NCBI GenBank assembly: GCA_025399215.1
Contig: MU621306.1
Span: 1 to 23,226 of the forward strand
Length of the DNA: 23,226 nt
Direction: 5' to 3'
Source of the DNA: Globomyces pollinis-pini
Taxonomy: Eukaryota > Chytridiomycota > Chytridiomycetes > Rhizophydiales > Globomycetaceae
Part shown: piece by piece, positions 12,024-21,891 of the stretch
How positions within the stretch are numbered: position 1 is the first letter of the stretch
Layout of the letters: each line of letters starts with the position of its first letter
Made by a program: the position numbers and the translations under genes
The notes under the pieces: generated by a model
The model's input: the letters and a program-made list of their open reading frames with translations, nothing else
Database searches by the model: none
What the model was told of the DNA's origin: nothing

Positions 12024-12937
12024 CTAAACAAAAGACAATACACGTTCATAAACACGATGGATATCTTGACGGGTTTGGTTGCGCAAATAGAATGCCGAAA
12101 GTAGGTCAAAGACAGATTTGGATGTCCAGCCATTTCTCAATGCCATTGTTGGTGATACAGGTGCAGGGAAAGAGTACCAATTAATCTGAATGTTCTTTTT
12201 ACACTTCTTGTTGAATGCGTTGGGAGATTCATGGGCTGTTGAAATAACGTTCTTGTTGGCCTAGAGAATTAAACATTCTATCAATACTACCTGGGCTTCT
12301 TTCATTTGTTCAATCTCTAGCTTCAACTTGGAATTTAATTTATTGGCTACTTCAAGGTCGAATGCTAGTTCATCCTTCTCAATCTGGAGTAGATTGAATT
12401 TTGTCTCCAAGACATGAAACATCTTCACTTGTTGAGTGGATAAATGATCTTCATCAGGTTTAACCTAAATATTTAATATGTGTTCTTTACTTTTGGTAAC
12501 GATTTGATTTCTTCTGCCCAAGTATTCAAAGCAGAATTTTCCAATTTCAAAGTCAAATTGTCATTTTCAGCATCAATCAATTTTTTATTCAATTCCATCA
12601 CGTCTTGGCCAAGTTTAACAGCTTGTTCTTGATGCGATTCATATTGTCTCTTGAACTCTGCAATTTCTTTACACTTGATTGCTAATTCGTGATCAAAGTT
12701 CTTCTTTTGCTTTGACAATTCCTTCTTTACAGCCTTGAGACTGGAGTTTAAAGAATCGATTTTAGAATCGGTAGCAGCAGCTTTCAATTCCAATTCATTT
12801 TCATAGTACTCGGATGACTAGAGATTGAATAATTAGATTATTACCGCTTTCCATTGCTCGATCTCCTTCCTTAAGCTATCGATCGTTTCAAGATCGGCAT
12901 CTGTTAGGACATCAAATTGATTTGTCTCAGAACCCAT
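12024..12937 (-). CDS. Coiled-coil protein of unknown function
   Basis: Four exons: 12845-12937, 12491-12817, 12291-12464 and 12024-12260, with introns of 27, 26 and 30 nt; 276 residues. After MGSETNQFDVLTDADLETID, almost the whole chain to about residue 200 is heptad-like and charged (KKELSKQKKNFDHELAIKCK; DVMELNKKLIDAENDNLTLK; DELAFDLEVANKLNSKLKLE). The last ~75 residues are different: WYSFPAPVSPTMALRNGW, then FDLLSAFYLRNQTRQDI. These could be a small C-terminal targeting or interaction module, but they do not match a GRIP or other domain I know. Same strand as PRP43, 71 bp upstream of it. Confidence 0.7.
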
Positions 12938-13038
12938 AATTTTATCTGGAAAAAGAGAAAGTGTCTCAAGCCGCTTTTATACTTTTTTATTTTTGTAACA
13001 CTTCCATTGCAACGATTAAACCGTTATAAACCAATAAT

Positions 13039-15372
13039 TTACTTATCCTTTTTCTTGAACATGGATTTAATCTAAATGTTAAATTGTTGCATTTGAGTTA
13101 CCTTTGAAAAGAATCCTTTCTTCTTACCTTTTGCGTTGTTTGAAGAATCCTCAGCTTTGGATTCAACTGATAATAATTAGAAAAACAAGTTTCATATACC
13201 TGGTTCTACTTTGGCTATTGCTATTGGCTCACTAGAAGTTGGATTTGAAGAAGACGGTTGTGCTGGCACTGCTTCTATAGCATTTACAATCTCTGCTGGC
13301 TTCTCTTGGTTCACCACTTGCTCTTTGCTACTTTCCACAGTCTGTGCTGCTTGTTTGGGTTCATCTACCTTCTGGGTTTCGGGCTGGGGAATGTGTGCAA
13401 CTTTTTCCACAGTTACCTCAGCTGAAGCATGTGTATCAGTTGGCACTTTACTATCTCCGTTACTAACCACAGGCACGGTCAAATCTGTGTTCGTTTCACC
13501 TTCAGCTGTTGTTGATTTAACTTCTTCATTTGACACAGCCAGTTCGACTTTGTCATTGATTTTTTTACTCTCTGATTCGGTTGATTCAATTGGCTTAGAG
13601 AGTTCTGTCAAAATAGGTTCTCCTGTAGGCACAATTGCTGGTTTAGCGATTTCTGAGCTCTCCACAGCGGAATCAATAATCTTGGCATTCTCTTCAATAG
13701 ATTCTGTGACTTTTTTTTCATGAGATACTGTTTCATTGGTAGTGAGTTCTAATTTCTCTTGATATTCCGTTGAAACTGTGCCTGATCCTTCCACAGGCGT
13801 AGTGCTTTCCTCTTTGACCTCTCCTGTTAAAACTTTGTCTGTTATTTCGACAGGGGCTGAGCTTTCTTTGGGAGATTTAGACTCTTCTTGGACCACTTCT
13901 GTTGGAATCGATTCCTCTTTGGCACCTTCTGTTGTGCTAGCTGTAGTTGCTGGAGGAAGTTCAAAAGAAATCGCAGCAGCCATATCCTTAATAGTCGAAT
14001 TAATAGACTCTATAAGAGCTTCTTGTTCCTTGATTGCTTCATTTTTAGCTTCTTGTATATCATTCGCTAAACTCAATGAATTGTGCGTTGGTTCTGGAAC
14101 AGCGTTCGTGCCACTGGCGTCTTTTGTGGAATCTGTTGGCACTTGATCCTTGTTAGAGCTTTCAATAGCAACCTCTTCTAAACTCGATGAATTGTGCGTT
14201 GGTTCTGGAACACTGTTCGTGCCACTGGCGTCTTTTGTGGAATCTGTTGGCACTTGATCCTTGTTAGAACTTTCAATAGCAACCTCTTTAGCAGGTGCAG
14301 TTGGTTCAACCGGCTCTTCGGTTGATGCTTCCTGAGGTACAGCTGGTTCAACTGGTTCAGGTAATGTTTCCTGAGGTACAGCTGATTCAACTGGCTTTTC
14401 AGTTGATGGTTTCTGAATGTCTTCTTTATTGCTGATAGGGTCTTGATCCCCACTCTCCACATTCTGAGATACGGTTTGATCGAGCAGCACAGAAGCTGGG
14501 TTTTCTGTAGAAAGGGCTACAGGTTCAGTTTCAGTCTCATTGTGGGAGGCTTGTGTCACTTCAGTAGATTTCACTTCTGTCTTCTCCGACAATTCCACCT
14601 GGATATGTGTGCCAACCTTTTCTGCCTCTAATTTATCTGAATTAATAGGCTTATCCAAATTAGTAATATCCTGTGCTGGGGTTTGTTCTGGGATATTGAC
14701 TGTGTCAATTTGAGGTTGAATCTCCAGTTTGGCGTTCTCCTCAGTAGATATCACCTGCTCTACAACTGAATTGCTGTGAAGAACATTGTTTTGGAAATCC
14801 TTTGGTTAATTAGAATCATCTTTCATACATCAAGTTGCTTGATCTCGTACAACGATGAGACAACCCAGTCACCATCGGCGACAAATTTGAACTGTAAAAT
14901 AGGTTCATGATACTCCACAGTTCCACTGAAATTATTACCGTCTTTTGCTAGCAATTTTGTTTGCTCCCAGGCATCAAAATCACCTGTCACAAAAACCTAA
15001 ACTATTAATCACTAGAACTAATACCTCTTGAGCTGTATCACTGACATATTTTATATCATACTTATACTTCACTAATGGAGAATAGATAACGTTGTTATTT
15101 TCCTTAGTTTAGTAGTTTTTACAGTTACATTAACAGGACTCATGGCATAATCGGTAGAAACCACCCAATCACCATCTACGACAAATTTGAATTCCAAGGT
15201 AGGTTTATCGTAATGAACAGTTCCAATAAATTTATTTCCATCTTTTAATAACTCTTTCGTTTGGTTCCAATCATCAAAGTCACCAGTAACAAACACCTTT
15301 GATGAATTAAATGTAAAAACATACTTTTTGAGCAGTTTCACTGACAAACTGAATTTCAAATGGATATTGCAT
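13039..15372 (-). CDS. Two-domain CBM48 (AMPK-type glycogen-binding) protein with long disordered tail, CRP1/MDG1-like
   Basis: Seven exons: 15325-15372, 15129-15296, 15025-15102, 14829-14996, 13200-14799, 13102-13166 and 13039-13071; introns of 28, 26, 28, 29, 33 and 30 nt; 719 residues. Domain 1 (residues ~1-72) starts MQYPFEIQFVSETAQK and continues VFVTGDFDDWNQTKELL and FKFVVDGDWVVSTDY. Domain 2 (~84-154) repeats this: KYDIKYVSDTAQE, VFVTGDFDAWEQTKLL, FKFVADGDWVVSSLY. These are AMPK-beta-type CBM48 folds that bind glycogen-like glucans or act as E-set scaffolds. The next ~550 residues are Pro/Glu/Val/Thr/Ser-rich and surely disordered. The protein ends in a basic amphipathic peptide, GFFSKIKSMFKKKDK, suited to membrane or nucleic-acid contact. 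Yeast Crp1 and Mdg1 share the CBM-plus-disordered-tail plan; a shared function is inference. Confidence 0.85.
14067..14288 (-). repeat. Two tandem 111-bp coding repeats
   Basis: Two copies of a 111-bp (37-codon) unit lie in the disordered tail of the CBM48 protein, starting near 14067 and 14178. The protein unit runs EVAIESSNKDQVPTDSTKDA followed by SGTN-S/A-VPEPTHNS. The copies differ at only a few bases, so the duplication is recent or homogenised. The length keeps the frame. Confidence 0.85.
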
Positions 15373-15511
15373 AATTTGAATTGGTAAAAGAATTAAGTGG
15401 GACAAAGTTATGATTTTTAATCAAAATCTTTGTTAAATTAACTCACGATTTCACGAGGCAAAAAACAATTGATAACAATGATAATCGCAATAGGAGAAAT
15501 ATTTTTATTAT

Positions 15512-15919
15512 TTAAGTAAAGTTTTGATGATCTTGTGCTAAGTAGAGTCCCACTGTCCATTTAGAAATCACTCTTTGAGCTTCAGATTGAAGATCTACAT
15601 TTTTGAGTTCAGGAGTTATAAAGTTGTTTTCATTGCCCTATTGTTCGGTGAGTGATCTATTGATGTATTTTACTTGATCATCAATAACTTTTGGATACCG
15701 ATCACTGGTTACCCACTTTCCATCAACTACAAACTTACATTTTAATGATTCAAATTCTGTATCGATTTCTGTGATAAAACCATTATCTACTCTATTCATC
15801 TGAACAGTTTGACCCCAATGATCAAATTCACCAGTAAAGAAAACCTAATACTGATTAGAATACTACTTTCTACTTACTCTTTCAGCACTAGCATCTTCAT
15901 ATTGAACTGTGTATTTCAT
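15512..15919 (-). CDS. Single-domain CBM48 (AMPK-type glycogen-binding) protein
   Basis: Three exons: 15878-15919, 15674-15844 and 15512-15637, with introns of 33 and 36 nt; 112 residues. The single domain reads MKYTVQYEDASAER, then VFFTGEFDHWGQTVQM, then CKFVVDGKWVTSDRYPKVID, aligning along its length with each CBM48 domain of the neighbouring gene. The first intron falls, phase 0, directly before the VFxTG strand, as in both neighbouring domains. The last exon encodes a helical-looking tail (NFITPELKNVDLQSEAQRVI, ending LAQDHQNFT). It lies 139 bp upstream of the two-domain gene on the same strand, so local duplication is likely. Confidence 0.8.
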
Positions 15920-16043
15920 CCTTGTAATGACAAAGTTTGTGTGGCAACGTAATTTAACTCTTTTTAACAGTGTGAGATTTAATCAATCTTGCTCATCACA
16001 ATCAGCTATAAACACATCACAATAAAGGAAAAATAATATATAA

Positions 16044-17339
16044 TTAGATTGTATTAGAATTCCTTATCAATACTAGGCGATAGACTGGCCTCCACTGTAA
16101 CTCACATACACTATCACGTTCAGTAATACATCCATTAAAAGGAATTCCATCCAGCCAAAGTTCATCTGAATTTTGAACTTCCTTAGGTCGGTTTTTTTGT
16201 GTGTCGATTAATCGTTTTTCTGCTAATCCATCCTTCAACTTTTCAGATTGTTGTTGAATCGCTTTCGCAGATTTGGTTGGAACCCACGGCCAAGGACATA
16301 CATGTCCTGATGGTTTTAATACTAGTGTTTTTGCTTTAGGCAACTCAAAACAGTTTGTTTTTAACAGACAAGTTCTAATATCTAAAGCAAGCTCGTGCCA
16401 ATCACTAGCGAAATATATATCCCCACCAGGAGGTAATAATTTTGCTATTTGAATAGCAAACTACAGTTTAGATTTTTTTTTTAACTATTACTTTCTCTGT
16501 CATAACTCTCCGTTTTTTGTTCTTGTTATTACTATCTCCACAACTCCAAGGATCTGGAAACATAAATGTCACTCGCTTGAGGTTTGGAAATTGAAGTGAC
16601 TCGATATTTACATTAATATTTGTTCCAATATAGTACAAGTCTCTTGTAAAATCATCAGTTTTCTGTCGTTTTAAACGTCGCTCTTGTTCTAACTGATTAG
16701 CTGCTTCAGCTAATGCTCCAAATAGTTCAACTCCAACAAAGTTCCATCGTTCATTGCCCCATATTGGATTCGGATGTTGAATTGCTAATCTGGATGACGT
16801 TCTAAGTTGTTCAATAAATGCCCCTTTTGCACATCCAATATCTAAACATAAAGGTCTATTGATTTGATCAAATATTGACTCCCAATCCGGACGTTGAAGT
16901 AATTCATTGACTACAAACGGATTTAACTGTATGTCTATCAATGAAATTTCCATACCATTCTCTTTGGAGGTTTCTTTAGGTTCGTCTTCTTTCCGTTTTC
17001 ACTAATTGCTTGTAGATTGATAAGTCTAGACGACTCTACTATATCACCATTATCCAAATCACGATGTAATGAACAAAACTGTTCATTTACTGTTGCTTTT
17101 CTGGAACAATACCGTCGCTTACGTTTGATGAAATGATGACAACCGAATGCTGTAGGAGGTTCTGAATTAGATATCATTAAATTTAATATTTCCAATTGAA
17201 TTTTTTTACATTCTTCTGTAAAGTCTTCTGGTTTGGGAACTTGGTTGCTATTCATTTCTTTGAATTGAAAAACCCACTGGTCCAACTGATTTTGTAATAG
17301 TTGAATTTGTTCCTCTACGTTTGTTGAGTCTTTAGGCAT
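16044..17339 (-). CDS. CCCH-type zinc finger fused to TrmB-type tRNA (guanine-N7) methyltransferase
   Basis: Three exons: 16956-17339, 16492-16926 and 16044-16460, with introns of 29 and 31 nt; 411 residues. The N-terminus (MPKDSTNVEEQIQLLQNQLD) is helical. At about residues 65-95 comes GCHHFIKRKRRYC, then FCSLH, the same Cys/His plan as the small zinc finger at the start of TRM13 tRNA methyltransferases. The catalytic part follows: LCLDIGCAKGAFIEQL (SAM motif I, with Ala where TrmB usually has Gly), NFVGVELF, FMFPDPW followed by an Asn/Lys insert and KKRRV (the TrmB signature), LLPPGGDIYFASDWHELALD, and a C-terminal TERD motif. TrmB/Trm8 enzymes make m7G46 in tRNA. The start at 17339 precedes a normal cytosolic sequence; further upstream in-frame ATGs exist but add a Cys/Phe-rich leader. 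Confidence 0.8.
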
Positions 17340-17601
17340 TTTTAGTGGAAAGAAACAATTTGCAAAAATGAATTCAAACTGGATATCCATGAACCGGATA
17401 CCAGTGAATCTTTTGTATGATACTATACTCATATTAAAACATTTATAATGGTACTGTGGACAAAACATATAGTTTCGTGATATTGAACGAACCCAGTTTG
17501 CAGTTACCTGCATTATCTCATTTCCGACATCCGATATCTAATGATCAAATAGCTGGATCATTTTCCTTGATTTCTGATAATATGAATCGTGATCATTTAT
17601 T

Positions 17602-19099
17602 TCAACTTGATATCAAGAATTTAAAGACAGATCGAATGAATGGCCTAACCTTTTCGTTATGATGTCGGTATTGCACAAACATATAACTCATTGAGCACGT
17701 AAACATGGCAATTTCTAAACCTGGGACCCAGGGTTGACATTGTCGTTTGATACTAGTAGGTACATTCATATGTAGAAACGCTTCAAATGCCTTTGGTAAA
17801 CAATACAGAGCCAATTGACGTCTTCTATCATACTTTTCAATGAGAATTGAAAATCCACAGAACCAGCTTCCAATAAATTGTCCGTACCATTTATCATATG
17901 GATTAAATGTTCTTCTGCATGAACATACCCCTATCCATAACATCGATATGAAAGAACCCAAAAAACAGGCTGACTGTGTACCAGAGAGTAAAGATCGTTG
18001 TAGTCTGGGCACAAAGTTCTTTGTATTTAGAGATGAAATTCTGAAGAACATTGCCAAAACGTTCAATGGAAGATAAATCTATCAAGTTTAACCAAGAGTT
18101 TCTGCTACCTTTAAAGCATCTAAAAATCCAAAAATCCAAGCCTTAGCAGCATGCTTTGCGCAGTTTTCAATTCCAGCATGGATGGCAGCACAAGGTAAAC
18201 CTCCCTTCATCACTGCCACTTTGCTTGCTTCAATCCCCCTATCAATACAAACTTGTTTCAAATAATCAGGTATTGGAGTATTATCATTCATGACCAAAGA
18301 TCCTTCACGGATTTGTCTTACCATGTCAAACAAACGAACATCCAAGCGCGAAAGTTTCGTTATCCATTTATGATACGATCTATGATTATTAGTCTATACT
18401 CCAATACTGAGGTAATGCAGTGGGACTAGAAATTAAAATTAGAAGAATCAAAATTGCTTACACATAAAACCAAGCGTAAATAATTTGAAATGCAGACATT
18501 TGAAAAACAAAAGTAGATACTGATCGATAACACCATTCCGGAATTTTAGGTAATTGTTCTCTAAACCAATTACGATTTGAAGAAACCCAAGAATCCATTG
18601 CTCGAACACATGCAAATAATACAAAATCTGTTCTTCGATTGATATCCAAACACATTAATGCAGCAGAACTGGCAATTGAACCTGCCAATGCTGTTCTCCA
18701 TTTATTGTCACCTTTGAATTTATATTGAACAATATCTTGATTGGAATCTGAATGATTTTGATTTTTAAATAGATTTACTGTTGGTTTTTGTTTCAATTCA
18801 AATGATTCTTTTTCATTTGATGATTCAATTTGATCATTAAAAGATCCAATGACTTTGAATAATAGTTCCAATAGTTGAAATCCTCCAAAAAGTGTTAGAA
18901 TGAACCTTGGAAATGTTGCTGATAAATGCTTATAAAAGAGTCTACGTAGTTTTATAAAATCTGTTCCTGATGGACTTTTGATGATTTTGATAACCATGGG
19001 AATTAGTCTTGGCAACAGTGTTAAAACGTATGTCAATCCATAAGTTCTTCGTGAATTCCTAAGAATTTGGTAGAGTGCAACTTTGTAATCGCCTTCCAT
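17602..19099 (-). CDS. TMEM135-like multi-pass membrane protein
   Basis: Four exons: 18462-19099, 18408-18425 (18 bases only), 18109-18379 and 17602-18078, with introns of 36, 28 and 30 nt; 467 residues. The micro-exon is needed to give VPTALPQSYHKWI, a motif expected here in TMEM135 relatives. Other family blocks are the repeated NRRTDFVLFACVRAMDSW and YDRRRQLALYCLPKAFEAFL (paired homologous halves), the HAGIENCAKHA cysteine segment, and FGFLDALKIYLPLNVL across the last splice. Several hydrophobic stretches fit membrane helices. TMEM135 proteins are linked to peroxisomes, mitochondria and lipid droplets in animals; the role in fungi is not established. A low-complexity Ser/Asn/Gln loop sits in the N-terminal half. 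Confidence 0.75.
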
Positions 19100-19232
19100 T
19101 GAAATTTGTTAAGAATTTTTGATCAATTTGGACTGGGTGTGTGAAATATAGTACAAACAGTACCTATGAGTGATATGATATTGTAATGATTGTCATGGCA
19201 ATAATTTATTGCCTACATCTGATTTAGACAAT

Positions 19233-19283
19233 AGTAGTATATATAAGGCACCAGATGATACCAGTTTTATTAACCAATATTTA
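19233..19283 (+). repeat. Left terminal inverted repeat with flanking GACAAT
   Basis: It is preceded by GACAAT at 19227-19232. It starts AGTAGTATATATAAGG and contains GATGATACCAG. A TATATATAAGG stretch inside could double as a TATA box for whatever follows. Confidence 0.75.
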
Positions 19284-19321
19284 CCACTAAATAGCGATTG
19301 ATTGGTAAAAAAACCAGCTCT

Positions 19322-19546
19322 CATTTTGTCTTTGAAGGTGATGCTGATGAATCAAGACTTGCTGAAGAAGCTGCACATGAGGATGAACCCACTTGTGCCT
19401 TGGACGGAATCGTTGACACTGAAGAAGCCGACGACATCGAACTAGCTTGGGAAGCTCTTGACTTGGCTCGTTTAATCTATGCCAAGTCTGATAAGGAAGA
19501 TGTCCGACTTGTACTCCGTGACGTTTCTGTTGAGTCTGGTAACTTT
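19322..19546 (+). pseudogene. NASP/Sim3-type histone chaperone fragment
   Basis: The frame has no ATG (it opens after an upstream TAG) and encodes FVFEGDADESRLAEEAAHED, then ADDIELAWEALDLARLIYAK and DVSVESGNF. These are the acidic loop and SHNi-TPR-type repeat of NASP/Hif1/Sim3 H3-H4 chaperones. About one helix is missing between KEDVRLVLR and DVSVESGNF, where family members have an additional leucine-rich stretch ending in LG. Both ends of the gene are absent. I read it as a captured and decayed exon, not a working gene. Confidence 0.6.
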
Positions 19547-19560
19547 TTGGTCAATGTAAC

Positions 19561-19799
19561 AAGGCAATTTACGCAATTGGGTTCCAACAACAGCCATTCA
19601 ATCTAAAAACCGTTGTAACTGGTAACATTTTTATGATGCTACCACGGGCAAGATAGATAGTGGAATATATGGAGTTGGAATAGCGTTTCCAGAGCGAGGT
19701 CCCGATGCCATTGGTAATATGGAATACCTAGTCGGGTTATGGAAATTCATGCAATATCTCAACAAAGTAGTTCCAGAATGGGTCCAAGAAACGAAATAA
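19561..19799 (+). pseudogene. C-terminal fragment of an FAD/NAD(P)-type oxidoreductase, frameshifted
   Basis: The first frame reads KAIYAIGFQQQPFNLKTVV; after the T-run at 19628-19632 the reading continues one frame over as FYDATTGKIDSGIYGVGIAF, then EYLVGLWKFMQYL and a stop at 19797-19799. One missing T accounts for the break. The IYAIGF block and the YGVGIAFPE...GLWKFM ending look like the C-terminus of a pyridine-nucleotide-disulfide-oxidoreductase-like FAD protein. That identification comes from memory of the family pattern and is moderate. It has no start codon and directly abuts the NASP fragment. Confidence 0.45.
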
Positions 19800-19931
19800 A
19801 AAATATTTTGAATCCCAATTGACTTGAGATATCCGATAATTTCCTATATTTTGTCTCAAGTGATTGCATGATTACGAAGTGGAATTTGGATGTAGAACTT
19901 TCAAAATAAAGTGTTTTGTCCACTTCACAAA

Positions 19932-21683
19932 ATGAACACAAACGACCGATACCTCAACGTTCAATATGTCACACTTACAGCTGAAGTTAACATTACTGGA
20001 ATAAGTAGACTTGGTGGTGTGAAGAGTGCTATCAGGGAAGCATTCCCCAACGCACTTTCTCAAGTTGATGCTCCTCAACTACAACTCTACACTTTAAACA
20101 GGGACCAGCTTATTACTACTTGGGCTTTATTTAACTCTCTCCCTCAAGAATACTTTACTGAAGGAGGTTCCTGTGTTATTATTGGTACTTCACCTCCGCC
20201 TACCAGAGAATCAAGCAAGAATGACCTTTTTGAAGCAGGCTCTATATCTTTATTAACATCAGAAGACATTGAAGTTCAGGCTCGCAAAAGACAGCGTATT
20301 GAAATCACTGACTTAACAACCCAACTTCAATCATTCGCAAACGCACAGTTGGTTGATGAATGCCTACAATCGCCAAATGATGTCTTTCTTCCGTATCCTC
20401 AAACCAAAATCAAAAAGATATATGTTAGAAAGTGCTATGAAGATGTGTTTGAGTTGCTCTTAAAAAACATCAAGATGGAATCATTCGCAATCTCTGGTAC
20501 ACCAGGCATCGGAAAGTCACTATTCATTGTCTACATCTTGTATCGCTTGATGAAGGACTTTGAAAAGAAAACTCTATCCTTACGGCCAAACCGAATTGTT
20601 TATCAAAATGCCACCGAATACACCTGTTTTAACCTGGAAAATCAGACCGCTGTTGAATTGGAACATTTGGAAGCAAAAGCACTAGTTCGGCAACAAGACA
20701 CATTATATATTATTGATGGACAAACGACGCCAATGTCATCATCCTGTATTACCTTGTTTATATCATCGCCTCGGTCACAGCAATACAAGGAATTTGTTAA
20801 ACAGAAGATGGCAAAGGAATGGTACTTTCCTGTTTGGACTTTGGAAGAGTTACAGAGTTGTCAAATCCAATGCTATCGGGATTTATCCATTGAAATTCTC
20901 ACAGAGCGATACCGTGTATGTGGAGGTGTGGCTCTTTTTGTATTTCACAAAGATTACTCTATTCCAGTGCCAAAGAAAATGAAAAGTGCTTTGAATGACA
21001 CTAATGCTGTTCGCGGTGTCAAATATGTCGGAGAGACAACAGACATCTTTCCAGAATCACACTTGCTGCTACAAATACTGGTGGGAGATGATGAGTTTGG
21101 GAATGCTTACCAGTTTATCGGCTTGGACGTGGCATCAAAATATGTCGGGGAACAATTATGGATACGTCATTCTGCTCAAATGATAACCAATCTCCAAGAA
21201 ATGTTTGATGGTAGTCCTAACGAGATTTCCAGACATTTGTTTGAGATATATGGACATTTGGTTTTTTCTAATGGTGGACAAACTCTCAAATGCAGATGCC
21301 TGGAAGATGCTACAGTTACCGAAATTACGTTGGATGCTCTCAATAGCCAACGAGTTACATTTGGAAAAGATTCTATCCCTACAGCTGCAGCGCTTAGGGG
21401 CAGCTATTATGAACCGACGGACGAAGATAATTTTCCGGCAGTTGATTCACTCAGTCCACAGAGAATGTTTCAGTTTACAGTTGCTGCGGAACATGCTATT
21501 CGCGAAGTTCTCATTCTCGGAAGTCTGTCAAAGTTGTATGATGAACCGAAACTTTATTTTGTTGTTCCGCCTCATCGGTTTGAAAAGTTCAAGAAGCAGA
21601 GTTTCAAAGCAAAGCAAGGCACAATCGAGGTAGGGCCCATTGCTGGACTGAAGCAGTATGTTTTAGAACTCCCTGTCATATAA
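19932..21683 (+). CDS. Crinkler (CRN)/RHS-like P-loop NTPase protein
   Basis: A single intronless frame of 583 residues from the ATG at 19932 (an upstream in-frame ATG at 19911 would add 7). Residues ~8-88 form a ubiquitin-like header (LNVQYVTLTAEVNITGI and CVIIGT), as in many Crinklers; no oomycete LxLFLAK motif is seen. A short basic stretch RKRQR at ~118-122 could be a nuclear signal. The NTPase follows: Walker A GTPGIGKS (189-196), Walker B-like LYIIDG (258-263), ITLFISSPR, and the family block RYRVCGGVALFVF (~326-338). The C-terminal ~200 residues, with FVVPPHRFEKFKKQ near the end, sit where CRN/RHS proteins carry an endonuclease-like effector domain, but no catalytic triad is clear. It is the only long gene here without an intron and it lies inside the TIR element. 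Either a nuclear effector or a selfish-element protein is possible. Confidence 0.8.
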   Translation: MNTNDRYLNVQYVTLTAEVNITGISRLGGVKSAIREAFPNALSQVDAPQLQLYTLNRDQLITTWALFNSLPQEYFTEGGSCVIIGTSPPPTRESSKNDLFEAGSISLLTSEDIEVQARKRQRIEITDLTTQLQSFANAQLVDECLQSPNDVFLPYPQTKIKKIYVRKCYEDVFELLLKNIKMESFAISGTPGIGKSLFIVYILYRLMKDFEKKTLSLRPNRIVYQNATEYTCFNLENQTAVELEHLEAKALVRQQDTLYIIDGQTTPMSSSCITLFISSPRSQQYKEFVKQKMAKEWYFPVWTLEELQSCQIQCYRDLSIEILTERYRVCGGVALFVFHKDYSIPVPKKMKSALNDTNAVRGVKYVGETTDIFPESHLLLQILVGDDEFGNAYQFIGLDVASKYVGEQLWIRHSAQMITNLQEMFDGSPNEISRHLFEIYGHLVFSNGGQTLKCRCLEDATVTEITLDALNSQRVTFGKDSIPTAAALRGSYYEPTDEDNFPAVDSLSPQRMFQFTVAAEHAIREVLILGSLSKLYDEPKLYFVVPPHRFEKFKKQSFKAKQGTIEVGPIAGLKQYVLELPVI

Positions 21684-21702
21684 AAATCTTTGAAGTGTCC
21701 TT

Positions 21703-21796
21703 CTAAAATTTCAAACTTATTATTCTGTGCCAAACTTTTATATTCCCATTATTCTGTTCTAAGCCTTTTGACGAAAATTACTTATCTCAGGTAAAT
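21703..21796 (+). repeat. Degenerate direct repeat, copy 1
   Basis: Begins CTAAAATTTCAAACTTATTA, contains TTCCCATTATTCTGTTCTAA and ends TATCTCAGGTAAAT. It carries an extra ~20-base stretch that itself echoes the ATTATTCTG core. The stop codon of the Crinkler-like gene is 19 bp upstream. Confidence 0.6.
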
Positions 21797-21891
21797 ATTA
21801 TGTTGAAATTTAGCAGTAATTATCGATCAAAAATTGGTATCATCGTATTCTAGTCAAGTATGAATCTGGCGCAGAAAGCTCCTAAAATTCA

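Noticed and set aside
12058..12184. A P-loop-like sequence (GDTGAGK) on the plus strand next to PRP43
   Set aside because: It is the reverse complement of the last exon of the minus-strand coiled-coil gene, which reads through with correct splice sites; the plus frame breaks before the expected Ser/Thr.
13211..14146. Long plus-strand open frames rich in Ser/Thr/Val/Leu
   Set aside because: They are antisense to the Pro/Glu/Thr/Ser-rich exon of the CBM48 protein; biased codons leave the opposite strand open.
19532..19568. A 25-nt intron (gtaact...acaag) joining the NASP fragment to downstream sequence
   Set aside because: Splicing there gives a non-NASP continuation that soon ends; the better explanation is two abutting fragments with separate frames.
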